Assembly: GCF_003369915.1 (NCBI RefSeq)
Contig: NW_022881614.1
Coordinates: forward strand, 36,439,842-36,503,841
Length of the DNA: 64,000 nt
Direction: 5' to 3'
From: Drosophila miranda
Lineage: Eukaryota; Arthropoda; Insecta; Diptera; Drosophilidae
Shown here: positions 1 through 11,140 of the stretch, piece after piece
How positions within the stretch are numbered: the first letter of the stretch is position 1
Layout: each line of letters begins with the position of its first letter
Made by a program: the position numbers and the translations under genes
The notes under the pieces: generated by a model
The model's input: only the letters and a program-made list of their open reading frames with translations
The model's database searches: none
Told to the model about the DNA's origin: nothing

Positions 1-567
1 GAGAGATTATTTCCTGATCTGAATGTCTTTCAGATGATACACGCCGAGATATTTCTTGTTCTCATCGACCAATTCGTAATAGTACGGACTTCGCTTTTTA
101 ATTACCTGAGCGGGAATGAACACAGGGGCTAGTTTAGAACTTAACTTTTTTACTGCACTACTTTGTGTGAAATTTCTAGCACATACCAAATCGCCAATCT
201 TTAATTGTGTATCACGGCAGCGTAAATTGTATCTACGCGAATTTTCTTCGTGTGCCTTTTTGACATTCGCTTTAGCCTGTTGCCGGATTAGCTGCAAGGA
301 ATCTGGGTTCTCTATTCTAGTATCGTCGTTCAAAAGGCCTAGTTTACGCAAGAGCGCGTAATCCTTCCCATTCAACATCATGTTTTGACCAAATGCTAGA
401 AAATATGGAGAATACCCTGTACTCCTATGTAAGGTAGATCTCAATGAACCACTAATGGCATTCAGGTTACAGTCCCAATTGGAATGTTCGGTACCGATAT
501 AAGCTCGTATCGCAGCTATCACGGATCTGTTCAGTCGCTCGCTGGCATTCGCTTGCGGTGAATAAAT
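1..567 (-). mobile_element. Ty3/Gypsy-type integrase C-terminal fragment (element B, copy 0)
   Basis: This is the C-terminal end of a retrotransposon integrase, read from about 567 down to the stop near 7. It holds the final catalytic Glu context (SPQANASERLNRS), the GKDYALLRKL linker and an integrase C-terminal beta domain ending in YLGVYHLKDIQIRK. The same sequence recurs at 17146-17880 and 30617-31350, where it continues further N-terminal. Here it is cut at 567/568 by the LTR of the next element. The left side runs off the window. It is related to the integrase at 5706-8971 but clearly a different element. The fragment cannot be functional because the core Asp residues are missing. The Gypsy-type assignment is firm; the exact family is not known. 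Confidence 0.85.
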
Positions 568-3035
568 TGTAACGGTTGCGGTTGGACAATACCGATTCAA
601 AATAGGTTATCGCTATGGTGCTCGGATATCGCATGCAATAACCTTGGGCCAATTATCGCTGCAGGGCATAGTATAGTTGGGGTGGGTGCAAGCAAGCTCG
701 AGGTAGGGAACAGCTGAGCTGAGCGGCCGTAAGTGCTGTGCAGCGCATCGCAACGGAGCTTTCGAAGCCGAGCTTTAAGATCGGTAAGCTCTTATTTAAG
801 CAGTGCAAAAGCACCAGAACGTTCTCTTTCGAAAATTTGAATCTGTGCAGCCGGCGGCTATCTCCGCGTCGGTTGCAAATATATAACTAAATCGACCACG
901 TGTAAGCCCAAAAGAAAAGAAAAGTAACCCAAATAAGTGCCACAAAGACAAACCGAAAAGAAATAAAACGGAACGGGGAAAATCCCACACGGTGGGCGCG
1001 CCGCAAAAATCGGTCGAAAATTAATAATCGTGCGCCGAGAAAACTGGCAAGAAACTACTCTGGCGAAAAGTGCATATTTGCCTCGCCTCGCCAGCAAGTG
1101 TTGTTCTTGTTGCAAACCCGTGCGTCCCGCAGCTCTGCCAGGAGAACCCAACGCTCGTGTCTCCGTGGAAAAGTCCGAAAAACTTGTATGTTACAGTGCC
1201 CTGTAGGGAAAAGTTAGATTTTTTTCTTAGCCCTCGTGGTTTTGGTTCTGTTTCGCCCATAGGGCCCTGGCCCCGAGCGGTAGCCACCCGGCTCTCCCCA
1301 AAGTTCTGCCCCACCCACACCAAACTCCCACCCTTGACGGGAGTACTCTTCGGAGTCGACCTTGGTGTGGGGCGGAGATTTTTTGTCCCTTTTGGAGTCG
1401 TTGAAGCATCCACCTGCCCGGCGACATAACCTCCACCGGCCATCACCCTTGCGCCATATCTAACGTACGCGGATAGAGGGCATAGAGGGCATAGAGATCA
1501 CCCCCCCCCCTATACGCAGCTAACTCGCTGTCTGCGACGGCCTAGAAGACGCCGCCACGGATCCGGACCCAGATTTCGTAGCATAGTGTAGTTTTAATTG
1601 TAATTTTTTTTGGTTCCTTCTGAGCACTTATATGACTATGTAACTTTCCTTAACTCTGCGTCACAGTCCTACCTCGATAGGCGGGAATGTGAAAGTTCTC
1701 AAAGCGGAATTTATTTTTTCGGGTTGGGGACCGAAAAACTTAATCATAAAGTAACAGACTACAAAAAAAAAAAAAAAAAAAAAAAAAAAACAAAAAAAAA
1801 AACCTTTTTCATACCCCCCCTATTTACCAATCCCCTCCGACCGGGCACACATTAACATGGTTTCCACAGCTCCACAACGAAAGGCGCCTTTCAGCGAGGG
1901 ACCACTGTATTAAAGCCGTAAGTGACCCAATTTCAATTTTCTCCTTTGCGCCTGTCTTCGTCAAAATCTAAAACGCATGAGCAGCGGCCAGCCGCTGCTG
2001 ATAAGAGAGCGCAACGCTTGCGTTCCACACGCTCGAAGCTTTTCGGTCTCTTCGGTGCCATTCTGCTAAGCTTGCCTTGCTCGCATTCCCTGCATTCTTT
2101 TAATGCATGGAAACGTAGCCAAGCTATACACTAACCAACATAGAAAAAAACATCTCCTCAACCCAGAAAAAAAAAAAAAATAAATTTATAATGTTTAATT
2201 AAATTTCGTTTTGGCTCACCATTGCTGATCGCTGGTATGACCCCCGCTGCTTTTGAAATTTTTTTTTTGATTTTTATTTTTTTTCCTTTATACATACCTA
2301 ATTTACTTATTTCGAATATCCTATATTATATTCCTATCTTTTTTATTTATACTCCACCGTTTATATATACCTATATCTATACAATTTTTTTTCTCCTTAG
2401 GGATTAAGCCTCCTATTTTTTTTTCATTCCACTAAAATTTTTTTTTGAGTTGCCTGCTGATTGTAGTTTAATACTTGTGTTATTTTTGGAAGTGAAACTT
2501 GGTTTGCTAGTTTTTGATTGAAGCAACATGTCTATGATGAAGTACAACGAAATATATTGAATGTTATTAGCAATGAACATGGAGTAGACTTATAATTTCC
2601 AAGGGACAGGGTGACGTAATGGGGTAGGGTAAGAATTATAGGGATTTCCAGAACCTTCGCACCACTGGAAATCATGGAAGGGTGGGTATAGAATCGTGTG
2701 GGTCGACTTCCATCGCAAGACCTCACGCCCGCGAGAGTTTGGAACACGCCGACGAAAGCCACTAGTACTTTTCGGGTACGCCCTCTGATTGTGCCATTTA
2801 ATGTCCGTTATGCTCGGAATAGGCATAGTGTTGTTTTCGGAGTTCGCTCCCGGTAGAGTCACGGGATTCTAAAAAATTTAAAGTTTATGTAGTAGGAGTC
2901 GAGACGCGGTCAAACGAACCCCCCCCAAGTTACCGAATGAGCACGGAACCAAAGAATCCCCCCCGGCCGTGACCTCGACATCCCCACCAATCTATCCCCT
3001 ACTCACGGATAGAAATATATCGTGGAAATGTTACA
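568..3035 (+). repeat. 5' LTR (2468 bp)
   Basis: Long terminal repeat TGTAAC...GTTACA, matched by 9015-11140. It is longer than the 3' copy because it keeps about 318 bp (1273-1590, including a C-run near 1501) and about 22 bp near 2020-2041 that the other LTR lacks. It contains A-runs near 1762-1800 and T-rich tracts at 2260-2440. Small open frames inside it have no recognisable product. The promoter and polyadenylation site of the element should lie here, but I cannot place them. Confidence 0.9.
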
Positions 3036-3043
3036 TAAATTTT

Positions 3044-3061
3044 TGGCGCCCAACGTGGGGC
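3044..3061 (+). other. Primer binding site, tRNA-Lys type
   Basis: TGGCGCCCAACGTGGGGC starts 8 bases after the LTR end. It is the 18-base type known to pair with the 3' end of tRNA-Lys(1,2) in several retroviruses and retrotransposons, and would prime minus-strand DNA synthesis. Confidence 0.85.
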
Positions 3062-3120
3062 AGTTTTTTTTTCAATGCTAGCTACTGTCTATACCCAGTT
3101 GGACGCGAGGGTGTAACGTT

Positions 3121-3151
3121 GTTACATAAATTTTTTGGCGCCCAACGTGGG
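3121..3151 (+). repeat. Second copy of the LTR end / primer site junction
   Basis: The segment GTTACATAAAT plus TTTTTGGCGCCCAACGTGGG repeats 3030-3060 about 90 bases downstream, with one extra T. It therefore carries the last 6 bases of the LTR, the spacer and 16 bases of the primer site a second time. Confidence 0.85.
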
Positions 3152-4065
3152 TCCCTAGCCAAAGTTATAGTGACAGTAAAAAGTATTGGTAACTTTAGCA
3201 ACAAAATCAGCTATTGGCTCGTCCCACCCATTGCTCGCTTGTATTCATATGCTTAATGCTGACTTTAGTTTTCTCTAAACGATCTGGTCATTGCTCCGAT
3301 ACAATTTCAGAATATTGCGGATTCTGCTTGGATCCTAATACTGGTTGTTCCTCTGAGTTTTATGGGGAAGTTGTCGAGTCTACGACGAAGGGAAGCTTAA
3401 GTGATCATCCGGAATGGAGAAAGTAGTTCCCATGTTGACGCATCCTGTCGGGCTAGTCAAACTTGTTGTCTGGAATGTGTATATATGCTGCTTGCGTATT
3501 CATACCGAACAAGCGAGATTGGTTTAGGTCGCGTCCTCCAAGCTACAGTTAATTCAGCGGATATTAGTTTCAATAGATTGAATTGTGAGGTTGATTCGGA
3601 TTTGGTATTGTTACTCTTTGCGCATAGCATACGGTTGCATACAATTGCAGAATATTGCATATTTGGTTTCGGCCGGATATCAGTACTGATTGTCCCTGTA
3701 CGGGTGATGGAAGCACAGAGATGGCGGTCCCAGATTTGGTCTTCACTCATACCCTTACCATTGGCGGGTATTATTCCAGCGGCAGCGGTGGCTGCATATG
3801 GTTGTCTGAAACTAGCGCGTATGCTGCTTGCGTATCCTTGCCGAATCATATGTGGACACTTAAACCAGTGCACTGATACTAAGACAATGCAAATTAGAAA
3901 CCATAGCCCAAACAAAATCAATTCTTTTGTCGCTGTTCCAAAGATTCGCAACTCCTCTCCCTATCTTATTATGTCACCCATTAAATGTCCCCCTAGGAAA
4001 AATTCGGTAGAATATAGCAAAAGAAAAAAAAAAAATAAAGAAAAAATAAAAAAATCTTAATAAAA
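3152..4065 (+). other. Untranslated leader of the LTR retrotransposon
   Basis: About 0.9 kb between the second primer site and gag. Open frames here are short and look like shadows. By eye two parts are diverged copies of one another: the block around 3300-3530 and the block around 3645-3860 share GCAGAATATTGC-like and ATGCTGCTTGCGTAT-like stretches. An A-rich run (4020-4060) precedes the gag start. The RNA packaging signal would be expected here, but none can be identified. Confidence 0.6.
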
Positions 4066-5715
4066 ATGCCGCTGCGACATAGTCCTCAGCAAAACAATCC
4101 GCTGAGTTCGGAAAACTTTTGCGGCATTTGTTGCTCCGAAATGTCCAATACTCAGCCGTGTTTTTGTACTCCGTGCAATCACGTTTTCCATAAAGCATGT
4201 CTGGAAGAATGGTTCCCTCATCACGATGATTGTCCGAACTGTAGCCGAGTATGTACGTTATCTCTAGCAAAACTAGTTGTTGGCAATTGTTCTCCAAACA
4301 AGCCGCAGCCGGAACCAACAGAATTACCCGGTCCCTCGGGAATTACTACTCGAAGTCTTGCCAAAGCTTTGGAGGTCGTACAGACCCCGGCAAATGGACA
4401 TTTTCAGCCAGAGACGGGAAAGATATCCGAGGGAAATGGCAAGAATACCCAATTGAGCCAAATTCCAACTGTAGGTTCAGTACCGGTAGAACGAACCACT
4501 AGGCCAACTCGTTCCAAAAGAACTCGAGCACCAGCCAAAAAGCAGGTCCCGAAGTTCCCGCCAGGTCGATCTTCCGGACCGGAAGTAGTGTGTTTGTCGG
4601 GATTGGATGCTAGCCGTAGCTCCAACCAGACTGAAGCTCCGTCAGCTAATGTCGCCACTCACTCTAGCCCTTGGGAAGCACCCAACGCACGGACAGCCCC
4701 TCTAAGCCAGGGGTTGGACTTGGATGTCCTCCAACAGATAATTGAGCGCACTGTGGCCAGAGCCATATCCACTTTGCAGATTCAGCCGCCAGCGAGTCCG
4801 CAGGAAGGGTATGCGAGGCCAAATATCCCAACACCAGTTTCATGTATAAACAGCATGACTAGCCTGCGAACGGCCAAGACGGCCAACATTATGCAAAAGT
4901 GGAATGTTCCTTTTGATGGTTCTACCGAAGGTTTAGGGGTAGAAGAATTCATTTACCGAGTCAAAACATTAACCGATGAAACCTTGGATAGCGATTTTCT
5001 CGGCCTTTGCAAACATTTGCACATCTTGCTGGTTGGCAAAGCGCGCGATTGGTATTGGAGATACCACAAGCAGGTAGATCGCATCGTTTGGACAGAATTT
5101 TGTGCAGCGCTTAGACAACAATATAAAGACTATCGTTCGGAGTTTATGAGCAAGGAATTGATTCGAGCTCGAAAGCAACACGTCGGAGAACCCTTCGTCG
5201 CTTTTCACGACGCCGTGGCTGGTCTTATAGATAAATTTGGCATTAAAATGGCGGAAGAGGAATTAATAGAAATATTAAAAGCAAATTTGCTTCCCGAAAC
5301 CCGTCACAAAATGTTATATCAGTCCATTAGCTCAGTTGGTCAATTGAGAAGATTAGTACAGATGCATGAAAATCTAGTGCAGGAGTTACAGAAATCTGAC
5401 AAGTCTCGGCCACCGGTCGGCCGTCGTTCGATACATAGTCTGGAGGAATCGCGCCCTTAAAGCGATCAAGAAGAGTATGAGGATATCAGCGTAGAGGCCA
5501 TTCAAAGTTCGACGGCTAAGCGTTCTTGTTGGAATTGTGAGGAGCTTGGACATGTGTGGGAAAATTGTATGGCAGATAGGCGGATATTTTGTTACGGCTG
5601 TGGAGCTCCGAATGTCTATAAGCCGCAGTGCCAAACATGCATTCGTAGAGCTTCGGAAAACCGTCAGAAGGGTGCATCCAACAACAGCCGGATGCCCCCA
5701 AAAAACCACCATTAA
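4066..5715 (+). CDS. gag: Gag polyprotein with N-terminal RING-H2 finger (interrupted by one stop)
   Basis: This is the structural protein of the retrotransposon particle. Start ATG at 4066 is the first long-frame start after the A-rich leader. Residues 19-59 form a complete RING-H2 finger: C19, C22, C37, H39, H42, C45, C56, C59, the C3H2C3 order and spacing of ubiquitin-ligase RINGs. A low-complexity Pro/Ser/Thr region follows to about residue 270. A capsid-like helical domain (about 275-450) starts near NIMQKWNVPFDG. An in-frame TAA at 5458-5460 then interrupts the frame. Beyond it the same frame encodes a CCHC zinc knuckle (5527-5568, CX2CX4HX4C) and a second CX2CX9CX2C knuckle (5590-5640), ending with TAA at 5713. 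The stop is either a nonsense mutation or, less likely, a readthrough site. A RING on a Gag is unusual. The finger itself is directly visible; ligase activity is inference. Confidence 0.88.
5700..5706 (+). promoter_or_regulatory. -1 ribosomal frameshift slippery site
   Basis: The heptamer A AAA AAC lies in the gag frame (codons AAA 5701-5703, AAC 5704-5706), seven bases before the gag stop at 5713. Slipping back one base enters the pol frame, which is open from here through 5718 onward. This is the canonical X XXY YYZ retroviral arrangement. I did not fold the downstream RNA. Confidence 0.85.
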
Positions 5716-8700
5716 TCTTGCCCGTTGACTTAGAGCGAGACAAGAAGAGTTTGGCTTCTTGTTGTGAGAAAAGAAAGGAAACGAATACGATCGTAAAGAG
5801 AGGTTGTCGGTTTTTACCCTATCCCGAACGGATTCATAAATATTTAGAGGTTCGAAACAGAATTTTTAATGAAAAACCACATGAAGCCCCAAAACGAATC
5901 CAGCGTTTAAGAAAATATTATGATAATGTCAAAAATAACCGTAGACTGTTAGTTTCCGCTATTATTAATAGTCCCAAGGATATGCGCAGTTATGCCGAAG
6001 TATCCTTTCTGGGTCGAACAGAACAGGGGCTGTTAGACACCGGCGCAAGTATCAGCTGTATAGGTGCTGAAGTAGCTCAGACTGATTTTTCATCCTTTTC
6101 TGAATATAAACTAATAAAAGCCACTGCAAAAACTGCAGATGGCCAAAGTCAACAGATACTGGGGGTATTAAATGTCATCATGCGTTATCGAACTATCGAG
6201 AAACCCATGAAGTTATATATAATTCCATCCCTGACACAAAATCTAATCCTAGGTCACGATTTTTGGAGATCCTTTTCGCTGGCCCCAGACATCATTGCAG
6301 CTGTCGAGATAAGTTCGAAAGACGATGAGGCAGCCGAACCAGATCCCTTACGGTATCCTTTAACTAGGCAGCAAAACCAACAACTCGAGGTAGTTAAACA
6401 GTTATTTCCCAACGCGACGGAGGGACTAGGGCGTACGGCCTTGCTTAAGCATCATATCGATGTAGGTCAGGCCGTCCCCGTAAAACAACGCTTTTACCCG
6501 GTTAGCCCAGCTGTGGAAAAGTTGCTTTATGCTGAGGTAGATCGCATGCTCGAACTAGGCGTTATCGAACCGTCATCCAGTGCTTGGAGTTCGCCAATGC
6601 GACTGGTTCTCAAGCCCAACAAAGTCCGTCTGTGTCTCGATGCTCGAAGACTGAATGAAGTCACCCGTAAGGATGCCTACCCATTACCAAGTATCGATGG
6701 TATTTTTGCCCGGTTGCCCAAGGCAAATATCATAACCAAGCTGGACCTAAAAGATGCATATTGGCAGATCGAACTCTCTGAGGATTCCAAGTCACTAACT
6801 GCTTTTACGGTCCCGGGAAGGCCTTTATATCAGTTTAAGGTTATGCCTTTTGGCCTGTGTAACGCTCCATCCACTATGTGTCGTTTGATGGATGAGATCA
6901 TTCCCCCGGATTTGCGTTACTGCGTCTTTGGATACTTGGACGATCTCTGCATCGTATCAGCAGATTTCTCTTCCCATCTAGCCGTGCTGGTACGACTCGC
7001 TGAACAGTTCAGAAAAGCCAACCTGACTCTGAATATTAAGAAGAGTCAGTTCAGTGTCACCAGCGTAAATTATCTTGGATACGTCATCAGTAATGGAGGT
7101 ATTTGCACTGATCCCTCCAAAGTAGCTTGTATAGTGAACTGGTCACCGCCAAGGAATCTAAAACAGGTTCGCGGCTTTCTTGGGGTCTGTGGCTGGTACC
7201 GGAGATTCATCCAGAATTTCTCTGAGCTATCCTGTCCTATCACCGAGCTTCTTTCCAACAAAAAGAAATTTATTTGGACCCCGGAAGCACAAGTCGCAAT
7301 GGACTCTTTAAAAACCGTGTTGACTTCTGCTCCAGTGCTCGAAAACCCAGACTTCGAACAGAAATTTTTCCTCCACTGTGATGCTAGTGATTTTGGTATA
7401 GGAGCCGTGCTCGTGCAATTGGTGGATCTGCAGGAAAAGCCAATAGCGTTTATGTCGAAAAAACTAAGTCGTGCGCAACGTAACTATAGCGTTACGGAGC
7501 GCGAGTGCTTGGCCGTAATTCTGGCGATCGAAAAATTCCGTTGCTATCTGGAACTGCAGGAATTCGAAGTGGTTACTGATCATTCCAGTTTGTTGTGGCT
7601 AATGCGCCAGAAAAACGTGTCGGGGAGGTTAGCTCGATGGATTTTTAGATTGCAGCAATTTAAATTCTCGATATCGCACCGAAAAGGAAAAGATCACATT
7701 GTCCCCGATGCTCTTTCCCGATTACATGAACCTGAAGTATCCGCAGTAGTGATGAGTCCTGTGATAGATCTCGAATCCGATGCCTTTCAGGATGAGAGCT
7801 ACCAACAGTTAAAAGAACAGTATCAGAAAAATTCCTCTCAACTGCCCGATCTGAAGATTATCGACCAATTTCTGTACATTCGAACCGAACACGCAGATGG
7901 AAAGGCGGAGCAAGACAGTCGAACTTGGAAGTTATGGGTTCCCGAGCGATTGAAGACCGACGTTCTTAAACAAGCTCATGACAATCCTACTTCAGCGCAT
8001 GCCGGCATGCAAAAGACCATAGAAAAAGTTCGAAGAAGTCTGTTTTGGCCCGGCTTAGCTAAAGATGTTCGAGAGTATATTCGTAGTTGTGAGGTGTGCA
8101 AAGCATGCAAAGCTCCTAATTATACTCTGCGGCCACCCATGGGAAACCACATACCAACTTGTCGACCATTTCAACGATTATACATAGATCTGCTTGGACC
8201 TTATCCACGCAGCAAAAATGGACATGTTGGTTTGCTAATTGTCTTAGATCACTTCAGTAAATACCATTGGCTACACCCCCTGAAGAAATTTACTTCCGTA
8301 GTAATCCAAGAATTTCTGCTAAAGCATATCTTTCATGCATATGGGGTGCCTGAAACTATTGTTAGCGACAATGGAAAACAATTCAAAGCTACAGAATTCA
8401 ACGCATTCTTGACACAGCTGGGAATTAAACATATGTACACGGCACTATACTCTCCCCAAAGTAAAGCGGCGGAACGAGTAAATCGTTCATTGTTAGCTGC
8501 CGTGCGAGCATATCTTCAGCAGGATCAGACATACTGGGATCAGCATCTCTCAAGTATATCTTGTTCGCTGCGATCGTCACTACATCAGTCCTTAGGTTGT
8601 TCACCATATCGAGCCCTGTTTGGCTTAGATATGCTCACTCATGGGACGGATTTAGACTTGCTGGAAGAACCCGTTGTCCCGGTAGCTAGGTCAGACAATT

Positions 8701-8971
8701 TAGCTCTAATTCGAAAAGATATACAGGGCAATATGAGCGCAACGTTGCTCAATACAATTTACGAGCCAAGCCTGTGTCGTTCCGAGAAGGTCAGGAAGTA
8801 TTTCACCGAAATTTTTTCTTGAGCAAATTCACGCAAAATTTTAATGCCAAATTGGCTCCTAAATTTCTGAAATGTCGCGTGCGGAAAAAACTGGGTAATT
8901 GTTTCTACCTCCTGGAAAATCTGCAGGGCCGAGAAATAGGAACCTTTCATGCGAAAGACATTCGATCCTGA
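5706..8971 (+). CDS. pol: Pol polyprotein: protease, RT, RNase H, integrase (late frameshift)
   Basis: The enzyme polyprotein lies in the -1 frame relative to gag and is open until 8822. Residue numbers count from 5718. The aspartic protease has its active site at DTGAS (D107). Reverse transcriptase has its first catalytic Asp in LDLKDAYWQ (D343) and the YLDD box at 406-409. RNase H follows, with HCDASDFGIGAVL and VTDHSSLLW. Integrase has an HHCC zinc domain (HDNPTSAH to CEVCKAC), then D824, D884 and E919; 34 residues separate the last two, as in the other Gypsy integrases in this window. A single-base shift near 8725-8735 moves the last 75-80 residues (integrase C-terminal domain, stop at 8969) into another frame, so the copy probably encodes no complete integrase. 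No envelope or chromodomain is visible. Confidence 0.92.
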
Positions 8972-9014
8972 TTCCCGCTAATATTCCGTCTAACGGTGGC
9001 ATATTATCGGGTGG

Positions 9015-11140
9015 TGTAACGGTTGCGGTTGGACAATACCGATTCAAAATAGGTTATCGCTATGGTGCTCGGATATCGCATGCAATAACCTTGGGCCAAT
9101 TATCGCTGCAGGGCATAGTATAGTTGGGGATGGTGCAAGCAAGCTCGAGGTAGGGAACAGCTGAGCTGAGCTGCCGTAAGTGCTGTGCAGCGCATCGCAA
9201 CGGAGCTTCCGAAGCCGAGCTTTAAGATCGGTAAGCTCTTATTTAAGCAGTGCAAAAGCACCAGAACGTTCTCTTTCGAAAATTTGAATCTGTGCAGCCG
9301 GTGGCTATCTCCGCGTCGGTAGCAAATATATAACTAAATCGACCACGTGTAAGCCCAAAAGAAAAGAAAAGTAACCCAAATAAGTGACACAAAGACAAAC
9401 CGAAAAGAAATAAAACGGAACGGGGAAAATCCCACACGGTGGGCGCGCCGCAAAAATCGGGCGAAAATTAATAACCGTGCGCCGAGAAAACTGGCAAGAA
9501 ACTACCCTGGCGAAAAGTGCATATTTGCCTCGCCTCGCCAGCAAGTGTTGTTCTTGTTGCAAACCCGTGCGTTCCGCAGCTCTGCCAGGAGAACCCAACG
9601 CTCGTGTCTCCGTGGAAAAGTCCGAAAAACTGGTATGTTAAAGTGCCCTGTAGGAAAAGTTAGATTTTTTTCTTAGCCCTCGTGGTTTTGGTTCTGTTTC
9701 GCCCATAGCGCCCTGGCCTGGTTTTAATTGTAATTTTTTTTGTGTTCCTTCTGAGCACTTATATGACTATGTAACTTTCCTTAACTCTGCGTCACAGTCC
9801 TACCTCGATAGGCGGGAATGTGAATGTTCCCAAAACGGAATTTATTTTTTTAAGGGTTGGAGACCGAAAAAACTTAATCATAAACTAACAGACTACAAAA
9901 AAAAAAAAAAAAAAAAAACATAAAAAAAAAACCTTTTTCATACCCCCCCTATTTACCAATCCCCCTCCGACCTGGGCACACATTAACATGGTTTCCACAG
10001 CTCCACAACGAAAGGCGCCTTTCAGCGAGGGACCACTCTATTAAAGCCGTAAGTGACCCAATTTCAATTTTCTCCTTTGCGCCTGTCTTCGTCAAAATCT
10101 AAAACGCATGAGCAGCGGCCAGCCGCTGCTGATAAGAGAGCGCAACGCTTTTCGGTCTCTTCGGTGCCAATTCTGCTAAGCTTGCCTTGCTCGCATTCCC
10201 TGCATTCTTTTAATGCATGGAAACGTAGCCAAGCCATACACTAACCAACATAGAAAAAAAAAATCTCCTCAACCCGGAAAAAAAATAAATAAATTTATAA
10301 TGTTTAATTAAATTTCGTTTTGGCTCACCATTGCTGATCGCTGGTATGACCCCCGCTGCTTTTGAAAATTTTTTTGATTTTTATTTTTTTCCTTTATACA
10401 TACCTAATTTACTTATTTCAAATATCCTATCTTATATTCCTATCTTTTCTATTTATACTCCACCGTTTATATATACCTATATCTATAAATTTTTTTTCCT
10501 CCTTAGGGATTAAGCCTCCTATTTTTTTTTCATTCCACTAAAATTTTTTTTTAGTTGCCTGCTGATTGTAGTTCAATACTTGTGTTATTTTTGGAAGTGA
10601 AACTTGGTTTGCTAGTTTTTGATTGAAGCAACATGTCTATGATGAAGTACAACGAAATATATTGAATTTTATTATCAATGAACATGGAGTAGACTTATAA
10701 TTTCCAAGGGACAGGGTGACGTAATGGGGTAGGGTAAGAATTTTAGGGATTTCCAGAACCTTCGCACCACTGGAAATCATGGAAGGGTGGGTATAGAATC
10801 GTGTGGGTCTACTTCCATCGCAAGACCTCACGCCCGCGAGAGTTTGGAACACGCCGACGAAAGCCCCTAGTACTTTTCGGGTACGCCCTATGATTGTGCC
10901 ATGTAATGTCCGTTATGCTCGGAATAGGCATAGTGTTGTTTTCGGAGCTCGCTCCCGGTAGAGTCACGAAATTCTAAAAAATTTAAAGTTTATGTAGTAG
11001 GAGTCGAGACGCGGTCAAACGAACCCCCCCCAAGTTACCGAATGAGCACGGAACCAAAGAATCCCCCCCGGCCGTGACCTCGACATCCCCTCCAATCCAT
11101 CCCCTACTCACGGATAGAAATATATCGTGGAATTGTTACA
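9015..11140 (+). repeat. 3' LTR (2126 bp)
   Basis: Matches 568-3035 with scattered substitutions and indels and begins and ends with the same TGTAAC/GTTACA. It lacks about 318 bp after 9715 (the equivalent of 1273-1590) and about 22 bp near 10150. The 43 bases between pol and this LTR (8972-9014) have no long purine run, so the polypurine tract is not obvious. Confidence 0.9.

Larger units (their letters stand above)
568..11140 (+). mobile_element. Near-complete Ulysses/Osvaldo-like Ty3/Gypsy LTR retrotransposon
   Basis: A 10.57 kb element bounded by two long direct repeats (568-3035 and 9015-11140), each beginning TGTAAC and ending GTTACA, a perfect 6-bp terminal inverted repeat. Inside are a tRNA-Lys-type primer site, a leader of about 1 kb, gag (4066-5715) and pol (protease, reverse transcriptase, RNase H, integrase; 5706-8971). 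No envelope frame follows the integrase. Size, LTR length and primer site resemble the Ulysses/Osvaldo group known from Drosophila. It has two visible coding lesions: an in-frame TAA at 5458 and a frameshift near 8730. The left flank is element-B integrase and the right flank is BEL gag. The flanking bases (AAAT on the left, ACTC on the right) do not form a target duplication, so a later rearrangement or LTR recombination is likely. Confidence 0.9.

Noticed and set aside
1070-1446. 119- to 141-codon frames in both strands of the 5' LTR
   Set aside because: They overlap each other, are disrupted in the other LTR by the 318-bp difference and show no protein similarity.
8972-9014. Possible envelope gene after pol of the 568-11140 element
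   Set aside because: Only 43 bases lie between the integrase stop and the 3' LTR, so there is no room for one.
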